Source of the DNA: Castor canadensis
Lineage: Eukaryota > Chordata > Mammalia > Rodentia > Castoridae
Direction of reading: 5' to 3'
NCBI RefSeq assembly: GCF_047511655.1
Contig: NC_133390.1
Location: 168,102,083 to 168,166,082 of the forward strand
DNA length: 64,000 nt
Shown piece by piece: positions 34,301-49,300 of this stretch. Position 1 is the stretch's first letter; each line of letters begins with the position of its first letter. The notes beneath the pieces are model-generated. The model saw only the letters and a program-made list of their open reading frames with translations. It made no database searches and had not been told where the DNA came from. A program made the translations under genes and the position numbers.

Positions 34301-37300
34301 CCAGCAGGGAGCGTGCTCAGCGCTATAGACATCATCTCAGAGGTCCTGAAACTCCAGTCCTTCACCTGACAAGTAAGATCCCTTCTGACTGGACCTTGCC
34401 CTGGCCATATTGCTTATTCTCACAGACTACCATCTTTCCCCTTTGTCAAACTTTCCAGGCCATTTCTTTTTCCTCACATGAGCTGAGTCTTCCCTCCCCT
34501 ACCCGCTGCTGAAACACACCACACACCTGCTCAGCTTTTCTTTCTCCTTTTTTTTTTTTTTTTTGAACTGGGGTTTCACTATGCTGCCTAAGTTGGTCTC
34601 AAACCCCTGGGCTCAAGCAGTCCTTATCCCTCAGCCTCCAAAGTAACTGGGAGGTACGTGCATCACTGTTCCAGCTCTGCTCAGTTTGTCTTACAGCCTC
34701 CTTCCGTCTCAGTTCAGGCTGCCTTCTCAGCTGGGCCCTCTCTGACCTCCCCCTTAAAGGAGCCCACCCCCTTTGGCAATTCTCTGGCTTGTTCTTCACT
34801 ACATTTACTATAATCTAAAAGTACCTTGTTGATATGTTTGTCTGCTCATTATCCAGATCTTTCACAGAATATAAGTTCCACAAATACAAGAAGCTCCACA
34901 CCTGCTTGTCCTGCTTACTGCTGTCCTCAGCACTTAGGTTGTAGGTGTTTAATATTAAAGGAAGAGCCAGGTGCCAGTAGCTTATGCCTGTATTCCAAGC
35001 TACTTGGGAGGCTGAGATCAGGAGGATCAGGGTTCGAGGCAAGTCACGCAAAGAGTTCCTGAGACCCCATCTCCAAAATAACCAGAGCAAAATGGACTTG
35101 GAGATGCGGCTCAAGCAGTAGAGTGCCTGCTTAGCCAGTATGAAACCCTGAGTTCAAACCCCAGACCCAGCAAAGAAACATGTACATATATGTATATGTG
35201 TGTGTGTATACATATACATATGTTTGTGCATTACTGAGTAATATGGTATTAGTATATTCAGTTAGAAAAATGTGTAGTATATTTTACATGGAAAAGTGAG
35301 AAAGAATTTACATTGATACATTAGTAGTTTTCTGTGTGTAATGAGATTTTAGGTTTAAATTTAATTGTGCTTATTTACTAACTTATTAACAATAATCACT
35401 AATCAAGTTTTTTTTGGGGGGGGGGTCGGCTAGTGAACTTAGAGCCTCATATTTGCTAACTAAACATTCTACCACTTGAGCCATTTCACCAGCCATATTA
35501 ATCAGGGTTTTAGGGGGAAATACATATATATTTATACACATGCACACACATACTTTGAACTGACTCCCTCCCTTTTCCTCCAGCATGGCCAGCAGGCAGA
35601 AGAGGAATGTGCCCACCAAGAGAGTCCCAAATCTACTTTTTGTAAATGAATATATGCAGTTATGCCTTTTTTTTTTTTTTTTTTGCAGTACTGGGGCTTG
35701 AACTCAGGACCTACATCTTGAGCCACTGTATCAGCCATTTTTTTTTGTGATGGGTTTTTTCAAGATAGGGTCTCTCAAACTATTTGCCTGGGGTGGCTTC
35801 AAACCATGTTCCTCCTGATCTCTACCTCCTGAGTAGCTAGGATTATAGCCACGGGCACCCAGCTATTTTATTTATTTTTAAAATAAATACAGGTATCCAT
35901 TCTTTTGTATTAACTAGAGAAGTTTTAGCCAAGTTTGAGTGAGTTGTGTTCCAAAAATGGAGGTGGGATGTACATAGTCACCAAAACAGTGACTGTTAAT
36001 ACTTGGGTCTTTTTCTTTCAGGCGAAGTTACTGTTTTCAGATGGAGAAAAAGTAATACCCAGATTGACTCATGAACTTCCAGGAATAAAGGTCAGAGTCA
36101 CTGTGTCTTGAGGTCTTAGAGGGGGAGACCAATCAGGCTAAGAAGCAGGTGAATACATGGGCCCAGGGAGGTTTTATGTGCTACCCGTTGGTAGGGCCAG
36201 GTTCAAATAGCACCATGCTGGATGGGCTTCTGGGGCTTGGGTCAGGCAGTGGTTGGAGGGCTATAGCAGGAGTTCTAAAGACCTGCAGTGCCCAGACACT
36301 GGCCTTGCACTGACTCCCTTCCCTTTTCCTCCAGCGTGGGCGGCAGGCAGAAGAAGAATGTGCCCATCGAGGGAGCCCCATTCCCAAAAAGGTAAGCCAC
36401 TTCCTCATTTGATTTTCTGATTGGGAAAAGTCCCTTCAGCTCCAGAAGAGGGCAGTGGAGCTGTGCATATTTGGGCCTTTCCAAGCATAGGAGTCAAAAA
36501 CCCTAGAAAAAGTCACTCTCCCTGATCCTTCCAAGCATCATTTGTTCTCTCCATCAAGTGACCCTAGACCTGCTATTGGGGAGTGAGGGGAGTGTGCCCA
36601 CATGGTCAGGTCTCTGACAGCTGTTCTTTGTGGCAGAGGAAAGGACGGCCTCCTGGACATATCCTGTCAAATGATCGGGCAGCCGCCGGCATGGTGTGAG
36701 TAGAGGCCACCAGTGTGGTGAGAGCCAAAAGGAGCAGAGGGAGGATGCTGAAAGGCCCTAGAGGAAAAGAGGCCATAATTCTGTGCCTGGTGAAATCAGA
36801 GCTATCTGCTTAAGGCACATGGAAGAGGGTTACCTGGGTTTGGGGGTGATAAAGGGAGGCAGTTGGAAGGAAGTTGTTTTATCCTGATTTTGCCCACCCC
36901 AGAGCAGTTCAGCCCAGCTTGATTAAACACCAGAGTTGTTTCATTTTTAGTATATATTGAATATATATTGAATGGTTATAGCTGGACCTTACAGACTTTA
37001 CCTGTTAATCTTTAAAGACACCCTCTAAAGAAGGTACAATTCATTTAGCAGATATGCAGACTCAGAGTTACTTGCCAAAGATCATACAGTTAATAAAGGG
37101 CAAAATAATACAGCATTGGCCAGGTGCTGGTGGCTCACGCCTGTCATCCTAGCTACTTGGGAGGCTGAGATCAGGAGGATTGCAGTTTGGGGCTGGGGAT
37201 GTGGCTCAAGTGGTAAAGAGCTTGCCTAGGAGGATTGCAGTTTGAAGCCTGCCCAGACAAATAATTCGAGAGACCTCATCTCCAAAATAACCAGACCAAG

Positions 37301-40300
37301 ATGGACTAGAGGTGTGGCTCAGGCAATAACTCTATTGCCTGCTTTTCAAGTGTGAAGCCAAGTTCAAACCCCAGACTCACCAAAAAATAAAAGCAAAAAA
37401 CCAAACTATACCACCTTGCCTACAGGATGATCATTTTCAAAGAGTCCTTTTTTTTTTTTTTTTTAATTTATTTGTAGAGCATTTTTTTTTCTCTTGGTGG
37501 CACTGGGATTTGAACTCAGAGCTTCAAGCTTGTGAGACAGGTGCTCTACCACTGAACCACTACACCAGCCCTGTATTTATATTCACAGAAAATTGAATGG
37601 AAGATACAGAGATATCCCATATTGCTTCCTACCAGTACACATGGACAGGCTCCCCTATTATCAACATCTGGCACCAGCATGGTACATTTGTTACAATTGA
37701 TGGATCTACTTTTACACGTCATTGTCACCCAGAGTCCATAGTCCATTATGGTTCACTCTTATGGTTCACTCTTGGTGCTGTACATTCTGAATTTGGACAA
37801 GTGTGTAATGATGTATACATACTATGGTAGTATCATTTAGAGTATTTTCATTGTGCTAAACATCTGCTGTGCTGCACCTACTCAGGCCCTTCTCCCCACC
37901 CTGGGTTTAAAGGACTGAAGCAGCAGAATCTTTTTCAAACAAAATTTGACTTGTAAGCCCAGTATATAAAGCAGAAAAGGCTATAATCCTAGCTATTTGG
38001 GAGACTCAGATCAGGAGGATTGCAGCTCAAGGCCAGCCTAGGCAAATAATTCTCAAGACCTCATCTCCAAAATAACCAGAGCAAAATGGATTGGAGGTAT
38101 GGCTCAAGCTATAGAGCCCCTGCTTTACAAGCACAAAACCCTGATTGCAAACCCCAGTCCCACCAAAATAAATAAACAAACACAGGAAAAGCCACATTGG
38201 TCTAGTTAAGGGTGTGGGATAGTTTGAAATCACCGGCTTAGGAGATGGAGTGGTATTAACCATCATCCCTTAAATTTGTCTCCTTCCTGAAGCATTTTCA
38301 TTCCTTATGAGCACAAGATGGTTAGGGATGTTGTTCTATGCTGCTGTTGTCTCCTTTTGACAGATGAGAAGCTACAACCAGAGGTTCCTGGACTTGCCCC
38401 ACTGCTAGGTCATATCAGAGCCAGTAACAGAGTGCCTCTGGTCCAGTGCTTTTATTTTCCTTTGTACTTCCTCATGAGTTGCCAGGAAGAAGTATACAGG
38501 TGCTAAACTGAGAGTATGTGAGGAGCTACCACCACCACCAAGCTTTCTTCCAATCTTAGGCACTACCTTTCACCTCACCCCCTTGGAGAATTCACCTATC
38601 TTCCTTCCTTCCAAGCAGATGGAAGCCAAAATCCTGTGAGCCAATTCGCCGAGAAGGCCCCAAGGTATGCTTTTGTGAGCATGGCAGTAACCTATACCCC
38701 AGAGAGACTCAACCAAGGCTCTGGGGCCTCCCTATGAGAAAAGAACAGTTGGGGTGATATAGGATGTGTTTATACTATTGCAGAGCCATTTTCCTCATCC
38801 CTGCCTCCAACTACCCTGGCCTCCAAATAGGATCCCACAAAGGAATTGCAATTAAAGGCAAAACAGAGCTCAGCAGGTGATGTAACTGAATGGCAGAGCA
38901 CCTGTCCATCATGTATGAAACCCTGGCTTTGATCCCTAACATCAAAAAAAAAAACAGTCTCTAACAAAGAAGGCTGAGTCCTTTGTTTTACTAATACTTT
39001 ACTCCTCTGCCCTGTATGGGTTATCTCTTAATCTTGTAATAAAGTTATCAGGTAGATTCTGTTACCATTTAGTAATTAAGGAACTTCATTTCCTGCCAAG
39101 TTCCTTGTGGGCAAAAATTATCTTATTTTCTGTAGCTTTTACTCTCAATACACTGGAGACTTGCTCAGTCACATAGCAAGTAATTGATAGAGTCAAGTCT
39201 TAGATCCGAAGTCGGTTGACACCATTAGCCTCTGTTGCCTCCAGAACAGTTGTTTGCAAGTTCATTTAATAGTCAGAATCCTTTCTTCAACTAATGTCAT
39301 CGATGGAAGCCCAGGAAAACAGATAAAAGTACTCTTGTCCTCAATGGAACCATGTCCAGAATATAGCCACGTCTTGCTTCTGGCCTTCTCTGCTTTCCCT
39401 CTAGTCATCATGTTGTTCCTCTAAAACTACTCCCTTCCAGCTGGTGAACCCGCTTTCCTGAATCTTTTTGTTCTTTCCAAACTCCTTTTCTTGTTCTTCT
39501 TCCTCAGCAATGATCCATATAACTGGAGTCCCCCCCCAGAATTCTCTCCTTGACCCCTTTACCAAAATCTCCTCTGGATGATCTAAAATTCACTCATGGC
39601 TTCAGGGACCACCATATGCTATAACTCCTCAGTCTCTTTGTTCATTGCAGACTCTTCTACTTTAAAACTTGTATAAATAACCTCCTGTCTGCTAGACCTC
39701 TCTGCCTAAAATTTCCACAGGGATTTCAAACACAGCATATCCAAAATTGAAATCAGAATCTTTGCTCAAAGGTCTTTTACATTTTCTTACCTTAATCATC
39801 TTTGCCTCTTCCTTTCCCTTGCCTCCCTATATCCAGTCAAGCCGTAAATTCTTCCTTCTAAATAAACTCCAATTCTTCCTTCCTTTTCCTGCTCACTGCT
39901 GCCATGACTCAGGCCTTCATCATCTTTAGTTCTGCTTTATTACAGCAACCTTTATAAGCTGCTTTCCCTGCCTGTCATCTTGCTCCTGCAAATCCATTAT
40001 CCACATTGCTGGGTGAGCAGTCATTAAAGTACATTTCTCACTCCCTGTTTTAGAGGCCTTCAGTGACTGTCCATTGCCTGCAGAATAATTAAAATGCAAA
40101 CCCCTAAATGAAACTTCCTAGGCCTCCAGCTCTTCTGGGCCTCTTTCCAGCCTCACCAAGTGCTACCCCCTTACTTGCTCTCTCTCCTTTAGCAACACTG
40201 AATTGCTTGTAGTTTCAAGATGCCAGGCCAACTCTCACTTGCCTTCATACATGCTGCCCTCTCTCTAGAATGCCCTCCTTCCTTCCCTCCACTCTGTTTA

Positions 40301-43300
40301 ACTCGTGCTCACCCTTTCAAAATGAACTCTGGGATTATCTCTTCAAAGGAGACTTATCGACTGTACTGTCTCCTTTGGTATTCCTCACGCATTGCACTCA
40401 GCTGTGTCATTTCCCCATTGCATAGTGGTCTGGTTGTTTATATTTATATCTGGGGCTCCTGGAAAACAGAGACTGCATTTTACTCATCTCTTTATCCCCA
40501 GCACCTAGCACAGAGCCTAGCATGTTATGAATACTCTGTATCCTGAATAAACTGTTTGTGGAATAATGGATGCAAATGATGAGGAGAAAAGGAAAGGGGA
40601 AGTGGTTCTATCCTGCCCACCACATTAAACCTCAGCCTTACCAGTCTTTCTCTTTTTGCATAGTGGGACCCAGCTCGGCTGAATGAATCTACCACCTTTG
40701 TGTTGGGATCTCGAGCCAACAAGTAAGTCTAAGAGCTTCAGTGCTGACAGAGGGGGCAGCTCAGGGGTCCACTGCTAGGGGCTGCACCTGCTGGAATCTT
40801 TACCACTCATCTTTTACTTTTCAGGGCCCTAGGGATGGGGGGCACCAGAGGAAGAATCTACATCAAACACCCGCACCTCTTTAAGGTAGGTGAGTGCTGG
40901 GAGGTAGGCAGGCCATTACATGAGATGTAGGCATGCTGGGAGCTGTGCACAGCACAGAGCAGCTCTGGAATACACACTGATCTGGAAGTCGGGACACCTG
41001 GGTTCTACTTGCCCCTCTGCCACTCACCTTTACCTTTTGTGATTTGCCCAATGCTTCTGTGCCTCAGTAATCATAATATAGCTACTTTCTTTGTTTGCAT
41101 GGTTACTGTATGCTAAACACATTTTTAAGAGATACAGTTATGTGCCTCATGGAACTGTCCCTTATGATAGGTACTATTAGCAGTGGTATGGGCCTGTTCC
41201 CAGCTACTGGGGAAGTTGAGCCGGGAAAGCACTTGAACATAGGAGTTCAAGCCAGATGCGGCAACATAGTGAGACCCTGTCTCAAAAAAAAAGGACTGGT
41301 ATATTTTACAAACTTGAATAAAGCTGAGGACAGTAAAGGCCGAGAGACTTGTGCAGTTACTCAGCGAGTAAATGGTAAGTTGCTTCTCCAAAGCCTGAGC
41401 TCTTAATCATCACCTTATTCAGTTGTCTATAAAATAAAGCAGTTGGAGCAAGGCAGGATTCTTGTTTTCAAAAAGGGGACTCCTAAAAAAAAAAGGGGGG
41501 GGACTCCTCCCCCAAAGAGCAACTTACTTGACCTCCATTGCTTGAGAAAAGAATGAAGGAAATCTTACACAAACTGTATTTTATCAGACACAAAAGCATC
41601 TAAACATTAAAAATACAGTATTTTTTTCCCTTATTTTACTTTTAATTAATTTAAATCCTTGAGGATTTAGGATTTAAACAGCATTACACAGGTTCTGTGT
41701 CCAATAGCCCTTATCAGTAAGGTTGCTTTGGAATTTTGCCCAAACCATGCCATTGTTTCCATGGGCACCTTTCCCCAAATTACTCTTGTTTTGTTAGGTT
41801 TGCCACCAGGAGTCACTGTGTTGGTTTTTGCTTTGTACACATAAGCATATCTCTTGCCCAAGTAGAACTCGATTTCATCTCTGGCATAAATACCTTCAAT
41901 TTTAAGAAAAGCCGTGTTGAAGCCAGATGCCAGTGGCTTACGCCTGTAATCCCAAGAAGCAGAGATCAGGAGGGTAGCAATTTGAAGCCGGCCTGGGCAA
42001 ATAGTTTGAGAGACCCTATCTCAGAAATACCCATCACAAAAAAAAGGGCTGATGGAGCGGCTCAAGTGATAGAGTGCCTGTTTAGCAAGTGTGACACCAT
42101 GAGTTCAAATCCCAGTATCACCAGGCCTTCAGAGGCTAGAAAAATAGTAGTTAGATGGTAATAAATAGTACTGTATTCCAGAGATATTTTTGCCCTTGCC
42201 AGAACTACACAGCCACTTTTGTGGTTCCATAATCACAGACTCTGTCTTCCACAGTCTGTCAGGTTTGTAAGTACTTCAAAGGGCAAACCCGCTTGTTCTT
42301 TTTGTTTTATTTTTCAGTACTAGGGGGGTTAAACTCAGGACTTTGAGCTTGCTAGGCAGGCGCTCTACTCCATGAACCATGCTTCCAGCCCCTGCTTGCT
42401 CTTTTCTAGCCTTATAGCCTAGGATTCCCAACATGTAGACAATTCAGCCTACTTACTACTTCTTCATTTTCCTCTCTTAGTCTTCACTCCTGTTGTTCCC
42501 TTTCCCTGAGTGACCTTCCTTCTGTACCCATATTTGCCTAACTATTCTTTAAGATCTACCAATAGTTTTGTTTGTATCATCCCCTAGATGGATGTGCTCT
42601 TGGACCTACTTTGAATTCCCATGGACAGTGGTCAAGAGTACAGTTTCAGTCTTGGTGGCTTACTAGCTGAGCTATGTAACCTGAGCAAATGGCTCCACAT
42701 TTCTGAGACTGTGTTGTAACATATAAAATGGGAATGATGGTCAGGCACAGTGGGATTACACACCTGTAATCCTAGCTACTTGAGAGGTAGAGATCAGGAG
42801 AATCATGGTTTGAGGCTGGCCTAGGCAAAAAGTTCATAAGATACCATCTCAACTAATTTAAAAAAACTAGATGTGGTGGCATATGCCTGTTGTCCCAGCT
42901 ACATGGAAGGTATAAATGGGAGGATCACCATCCAAGCCAACCAAAGCATAAAAGTAAAACCCTGTTGGAAAAATAACTAAAGTAAAAAAGACTGGGAGGC
43001 TTGGCTCAAATGCTAGGCCCACCTATCAAGCACAGGCCCTGAGTTTAACCCCCATTTCCACAAAAAATAACTAAATTAATAGAATGGGAATGATCATGCA
43101 CCTGTAATCCCAGCACTCAGGAGGCTGAGGCAAAAGGATCTCGAGTACAAAGCCACCTTGGGCTACATGTTGAGTTCAAGTCCAACCTGGGCTACGTGGC
43201 AAGAGGCTGTCTCCAATAAATAGAGCTGGGGTATGACTGAAGTGGTAAAAGTATTTACCTAGCAAGCACAAGAACCTGAATTCAAATCCCAATACCACCA

Positions 43301-46300
43301 AAAAACAAAAACAAAAAAAACACCTTGGTTCTCAAAATAAATAATTAAATATTTCTTTCTTTTAAAAAAAAAAAAACGGGAATGATGATAGGCCAAGCTC
43401 TTAGGTTAAGAATACAGAAGCAAGAGTAGTGATGTATGCCTATGACCCCAGCCCTTGGGAGGCTGGGGCAAGAGGATCCAGAGTTCAAGCCCAGCCTGAT
43501 TTACATAGGGAGACCCTGTCTCAACAAAAAAGGAGTATAGTAAAATACCAGCATGATGACCAGCACACAGTGAGACATAATAAATGCTGGTCATCGTTAT
43601 TAGCATACTTTCCCAGTTCTGAGGCCCACTATTTGTAGTAAACTCCCAACCCACTCTTACTTCTCATTTTAATCTTTCCAGTCTACTAAATGGAGGGAAT
43701 TTTTTTGTTGTGTTACTTTACAGTTCTATATTAGTAATTGTAAGAATCTTTTCAGACATTTAGAATCTATTTGTATTGCTTCTGTAAACTGCCTATCACT
43801 TCTTTGGCCCATTTTTTTGTCCTTAAAAGATGTTCATTTGAGGGCTGGGGTTGTAGCTCAGTGGTAGAGCTCCTACCTAGCATGCACAAGGCCCTGAGTT
43901 CCATCCCCAACCCTGAAAAGAAAAAGAAAGACACTTAAATTTTTCTTTTCCTTTTTGAAAATGGAAATATAAAACCTTTCTTCTTTTTTTTTTTTTTTAA
44001 TTTTATTATTCATATGTGCATACAAGGCTTGGGTCATTTCTCCCCCCTGCCCACACCCCCTCCCTTACCACCCACTCCGCCCCCTCCCTTTCCCCCCCAC
44101 CCCCTCAATACCCAGCAGAAACTATTTTGCCCTTATTTCTAATTTTGTTGTACAGAGAGTATAAGCAATAATAGGAAGGAACAAGGGGTTTTGCTGGTTG
44201 AGATAAGGATAGCTATACAGGGCATTGACTCACATTGATTTCCTGTGCATGGGTGTTACCTTCTAGGTTAATTCTTTTTGATCTAACCTTTTCTCTAGTT
44301 CCTGGTCCCCTTTTCCTGTTGGCCTCAGTTGCTTTTAAGGTATCTGCTTTAGTTTCTCTGCGTTAAGGGCAACAAATTCTAGCTAGTTTTTTAGGTGTTT
44401 TACCTATCCTCACCCCTCCCTTGTGTGCTCTCGCTTTTATCATGTGCTCAAAGTCCAATCCCCTTGTTGTGTTTGCCCTTGATCTAATGTCCACATATGA
44501 GGGAGAACATACGATTTTTGGTCTTTTGGGCCAGCATAACCTCACTCAGAATGATGTTCTCCAATTCCATCCATTTATCAGCGAATGATAACATTTCATT
44601 CTTCTTCATGGTTGCATAAAATTCCATTGTGTATAGATACCACATTTTCTTAATCCATTCGTCAGTGGTGGGGCATCTTGGCTGTTTCCATAACTTGGCT
44701 ATCGTGAATAGTGCCGCAATAAACATGGGTGTGCAGGTGCCTCTGGAGTAACCTGTGTCACAGTCTTTTGGGTATATCCCCAAGAGTGGTATTGCTGGAT
44801 CAAATGGTAGATCAATGTCTACCTTTTTAAGTAGCCTACAAATTTTTTTCCAGAGTGGTTGTACTAGTTTACATTCCCACCAACAGTGTAAGAGGGTTCC
44901 TTTTTCCCAGCATCCTCGCCAACACCTGTTGGTGGTGGTGTTGCTGATGATGGCTATTCTAACAGGGGTGAGGTGGAATCTTAGCATGGTTTTAATTTGT
45001 ATTTCCTTTATTGCTAGAGATGGTGAGCATTTTTTCATGTGTTTTTTGGCCATTTGAATTTCTTCTTTTGAGAAAGTTCTGTTTAGTTCACTTGCCCATT
45101 TCTTTATTGGTTCATTAGTTTTGGGAGAATTTAGTTTTTTAAGTTCCCTATATATTCTGGTTATCAGTCCTTTGTCTGATGTATAGTTGGCAAATATTTT
45201 CTCCCACTCTGTGGGTGTTCTCTTCAGTTTAGAGACCATTTCTTTTGATGAACAGAAGCTTTTTAGTTTTATGAGGTCCCATTTATCTATGCTATCTCTT
45301 AGTTGCTGTGCTGCTGGGGTTTCATTGAGAAAGTTCTTACCTATACCTACTAATTCCAGAGTATTTCCTACTCTTTCCTGTATCAAAAAACCTTTCTTCT
45401 TGTAAAAAGATTCAAACAGATTACACATCTGTAATCCCAGCACTCAGAGACTAAGGTAAGAGAATTGTGTATTCGAAACCAGCCTGTGCTATATAGCAAG
45501 ACCCTGTCTCAGAAAAACAAACAATAAAAAAGGTTTCAAACAATATACAGGTGGTAATAGAGAATTAAAACAAAGTGCCCCTTCCCTTCTGGCTCTGACT
45601 CCCCTCCCCTAAAAGTCACCAGCAACTACAATGTTTACATCCTCTGTCCCTCTGTATGTACACGCAGACTGTGTGTGTCTGTGTTGTCATCCTTTACTGA
45701 TAATGTTATTGAGATTATACTGTATATATTGTTCTGTTTTCAATTTTCTCCCAAAAAATTCATTCATTCATTGAACAAATATTGATTGAGTGCCTATTAT
45801 AGGCCAACAACTTTCTTACAAAGTGCTGGAGATACAGCAGGGAACAAAATGGACACAAAAGTCTTTGCCCTTATAGAGCTTACATTCTGTGCTGAGAGCT
45901 TCCAAACTAAAGGTAAGCCTGTAGCCTGTTTTGTGCAATCCAGGGTTTCCAAGTTTTTAAAGGTCTGTAAAAAGCCTAAAATATTTACTAACACTTTACA
46001 AAAAAGTCTGCTGTCCACTCTAAAGCTAATGGATAATAACTTAGAGACTTACCCATATTATTAAATTAATTAAATTTAAATCTCCTTTTCTCCCCCCCTC
46101 ACCCTCACAGTACTAGGGATTGAACCCAGGGCCTGGCTCTACTACTTGAGCCATACCTCCAGCCCTCCCTCACTTTATTTTTAATAGCTATATAAAATTC
46201 ATAAGAGTATATTCCATAATTTATTTCATCACTCCCTTGTTGCTAGATATTTTCTCCCATGCTGTTATAAACTGGTATAAACCAAACATCCTTATATACA

Positions 46301-49300
46301 TATGTAGGTGATTGTAAAGGGTGAATTCCTGAAAATGGGATGGCTAGGTCAAAGAATGCACACTTTGAAATTATGACTTGTATGTACTTGTAAGTATATA
46401 ATTATGTATACTTAAGTATTAGATACTTATTATATAGTTATAAGTATATAGTACCTATATGTGTAATACTTAAATGTAAGTATATTCTTATTTAAACTCA
46501 AAGAAAAGTAACCCAGAATTACCAACTTCTGCCTAATAATTTCCAAATGTTCTGCCTATTTTATAAAACCTGCCTTTTTTGAGTGCTTTTGTATCACATA
46601 CTATATTTAGCACTTTTTGTGCACTATCAGTTATTCTTTACAACTGGATAACTATGATTACTTTCTGTTTTGCAAATGAGAACGCTTAAGTCTCAAGGAA
46701 ATTATTGCCCAGCTTACACCATCTAAGAAGTGACAAAATCCAGAATTTAAACTTACTCATCTAACTCCAAAACCAGGTCCTTAACCGTAATGCTATTCTG
46801 CTTCAATACATGATGAAATGTCCTGATTTTTTTTTGTTTTAGAAAATATGGTCTGTAATAATCACAGGTGTATAAGTAAGGCACCTCGGATCATTTTTTT
46901 AAAAAGAAGAGTCTAAAGTAATAGTCGCCAGTTCCACATTTGCCAGAGATGCTGTGATTTGAGAAAGGACGGGGTTGGGAAATAGAAATATACTGAATCT
47001 CTGGCAATTGTTGCAGTCCTGGTCTCCTGGGCTTAGTTGGCTCTGCCTGTGAGCCCACTGCATCCACCAGGTCAGATAAGGTGCAATTGGTAAGAACTAC
47101 TCAAGGGTCAAAAGAAAAGCCCCTCACACCAGGCTAATGTCTCTCCTGTAACTTCATCCCTCACAGTATGCAGCTGACCCCCAGGACAAGCACTGGCTGG
47201 CTGAGCAACACCACATGCGGGCAACAGGGGGGAAGATGGTAAGCACTGTTTACACCTACCACTGCCAAAGTCCCACCCTGCCCAGGAACCAAGATTCTGA
47301 CTACTATGACAGTGTGCCTCCAAATCTAGGAGACTCCCTAAGCCTGATGAACTTTGAGAAGGGAGACTTACAAGTCCCATTCCTTTATTTCATAGTGCAG
47401 ACAGAAATCCCTGGAGTCCTTTCCCTATGGCCTGTGCTCCCTCTACTCCCTCATCTTCCCACCCCATTTCCCCAAAATCACATATTGGGATCATATTAGC
47501 TATGGAATGACAGTTACAACACTTAATGCTATTTTCCCCTCCTTTTCTCACTCATGGATAGATTTTACTCATTGATCACAATGCTCTTTCTCCAGATGCA
47601 GCTATAGAATCTTTACACAGTACTCCAGGCTGCACCCTTGTCCATAGGAATCAGCATGTGCAATGAAATATGTTTGCCATACCTGGCAGCACCTTCCAGA
47701 CTCACCACCACTACAACACTTCCCAGCTCCTATCTATCAAGCAGTAACCTTAGGAAAATCATAGTTGTATGTGTCCTAAAACTGCTGTGGAGGGCTTTGC
47801 CCATCACATGCAGTGTTATTCACCTGAGGACTCAGTCCCACTGTCAAGACTGCTCCCAATATAATCTAATGGCTTTGCAAACTGCTATGCCATCTCCCTT
47901 GTGGCAGTGAGAGCTACCTTTTAGTTTACTGCTCTGTGCCCACACTTTATTTCACAAAATACTTCAGGGACCAGGACTGATAACATAAAATGTAATATAA
48001 CATAAGTAAATAGATGGGCAGAGGGAACAGAGCCTAAAATTAAGTCACAGAAAGAGTAGTTTAGAAAAATGTTGGGTTTTGTTTTTCATTGCTGACCCAG
48101 GAGACATTTGTAAATTCAGCTCAGCTCTTGGCCCCTCTCAAGGACATCTGATCTGTTACATAGTTCACAATACCCATAAGATGAAGACCAAGTACTCAAG
48201 GGACACACATTTATTCCTGTCGCTAATATTAGAAAGTGTCCACAAAACACTTTCTAATGTGATGAACATCCCTTTTGTGGTAAACTCACAAGAGGGCATT
48301 GTGTCAAAGCAATTCTGCAGGCCCCAGGACAGTATAGTGCATCCCGTTACTAGATGGCAAGGTGTTTATCATGTTTTTCCCTTTTGCCACAAAGCCCAAA
48401 ACCAAGTTGTCTTAATCCCCAGAATTAGCATATAGATTCCTCCTTTTTTTCCTTTTTTTTTTTTTTTTAACATGAGTTGGGTTTTAAAGTTAGAATTTCA
48501 AGCTTGCAAAGCAGGTACTCTACTATTTGAGCACACCTACAGTCTATTTTGCTCTGTTTATTTTGGAAATGGGGTCTCACAAACTGTTTGCCTGGGCTGG
48601 CCTCAAACTGAGATTCTCCCACTCTCAGCCTCCCAAGTAGCTAGGATTATAGGTGTGAGCCATCAGCACCTGGCTTTCAAAAATAACGAGAGCAAAATGG
48701 ACTGGAGGTATGGCTCAAGCAGTAGAGTGCATGCTTTGCAAGCACAAGGCCCTGAGTTCAAACCCCAGTCCCAACAGAAAAAAAGGAAGCAGGCTCAGTA
48801 CTTACTTTCCTGTAATCACAGCTACTAGGGAGGTGAGGAGGCAGAATCACTTGAACCCAGTAGTTCAGGGCCAATCTGGGCAGCATGAGACCTTCCAGCC
48901 CAGCACTGGTGGCTCATGCCTGTAATCTTAGCTACTGAGAAAGCAGAGGAGGATCACAGTTTGAAGCCAGCCCAGGCAAATAGTTGACAGACCCTATCTC
49001 GAAAATACCCAACACAAAAACCTTTATTCTTACACTGACTGTATAAAAAGTGGAGGCAAAGTAAACCTATCCCATATACACCTCATCCCAGGTCCTATGT
49101 CTGGTCTGTACTGTGAATGGAGAGACATGGGTTGGGGGGAGGGGGAGGAAATACGGGCTGTTGTGGTAGCAGGCCTGCCTAGCAAGCAGGAGGCCCTGAG
49201 TTCAAACCCCAATACTGTCAAAAAATTCAAGGATTATTGAGCTGAATGGGACAGTGACCACTCTCCTTTGCTCTGCCCCAGGCCTACCTTCTCATCGAGG

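Noticed and set aside
48079-48435. 118-codon ORF in DNTTIP1 intron 11
   Set aside because: No recognisable domain, no splice support; frame runs into a reversed SINE.
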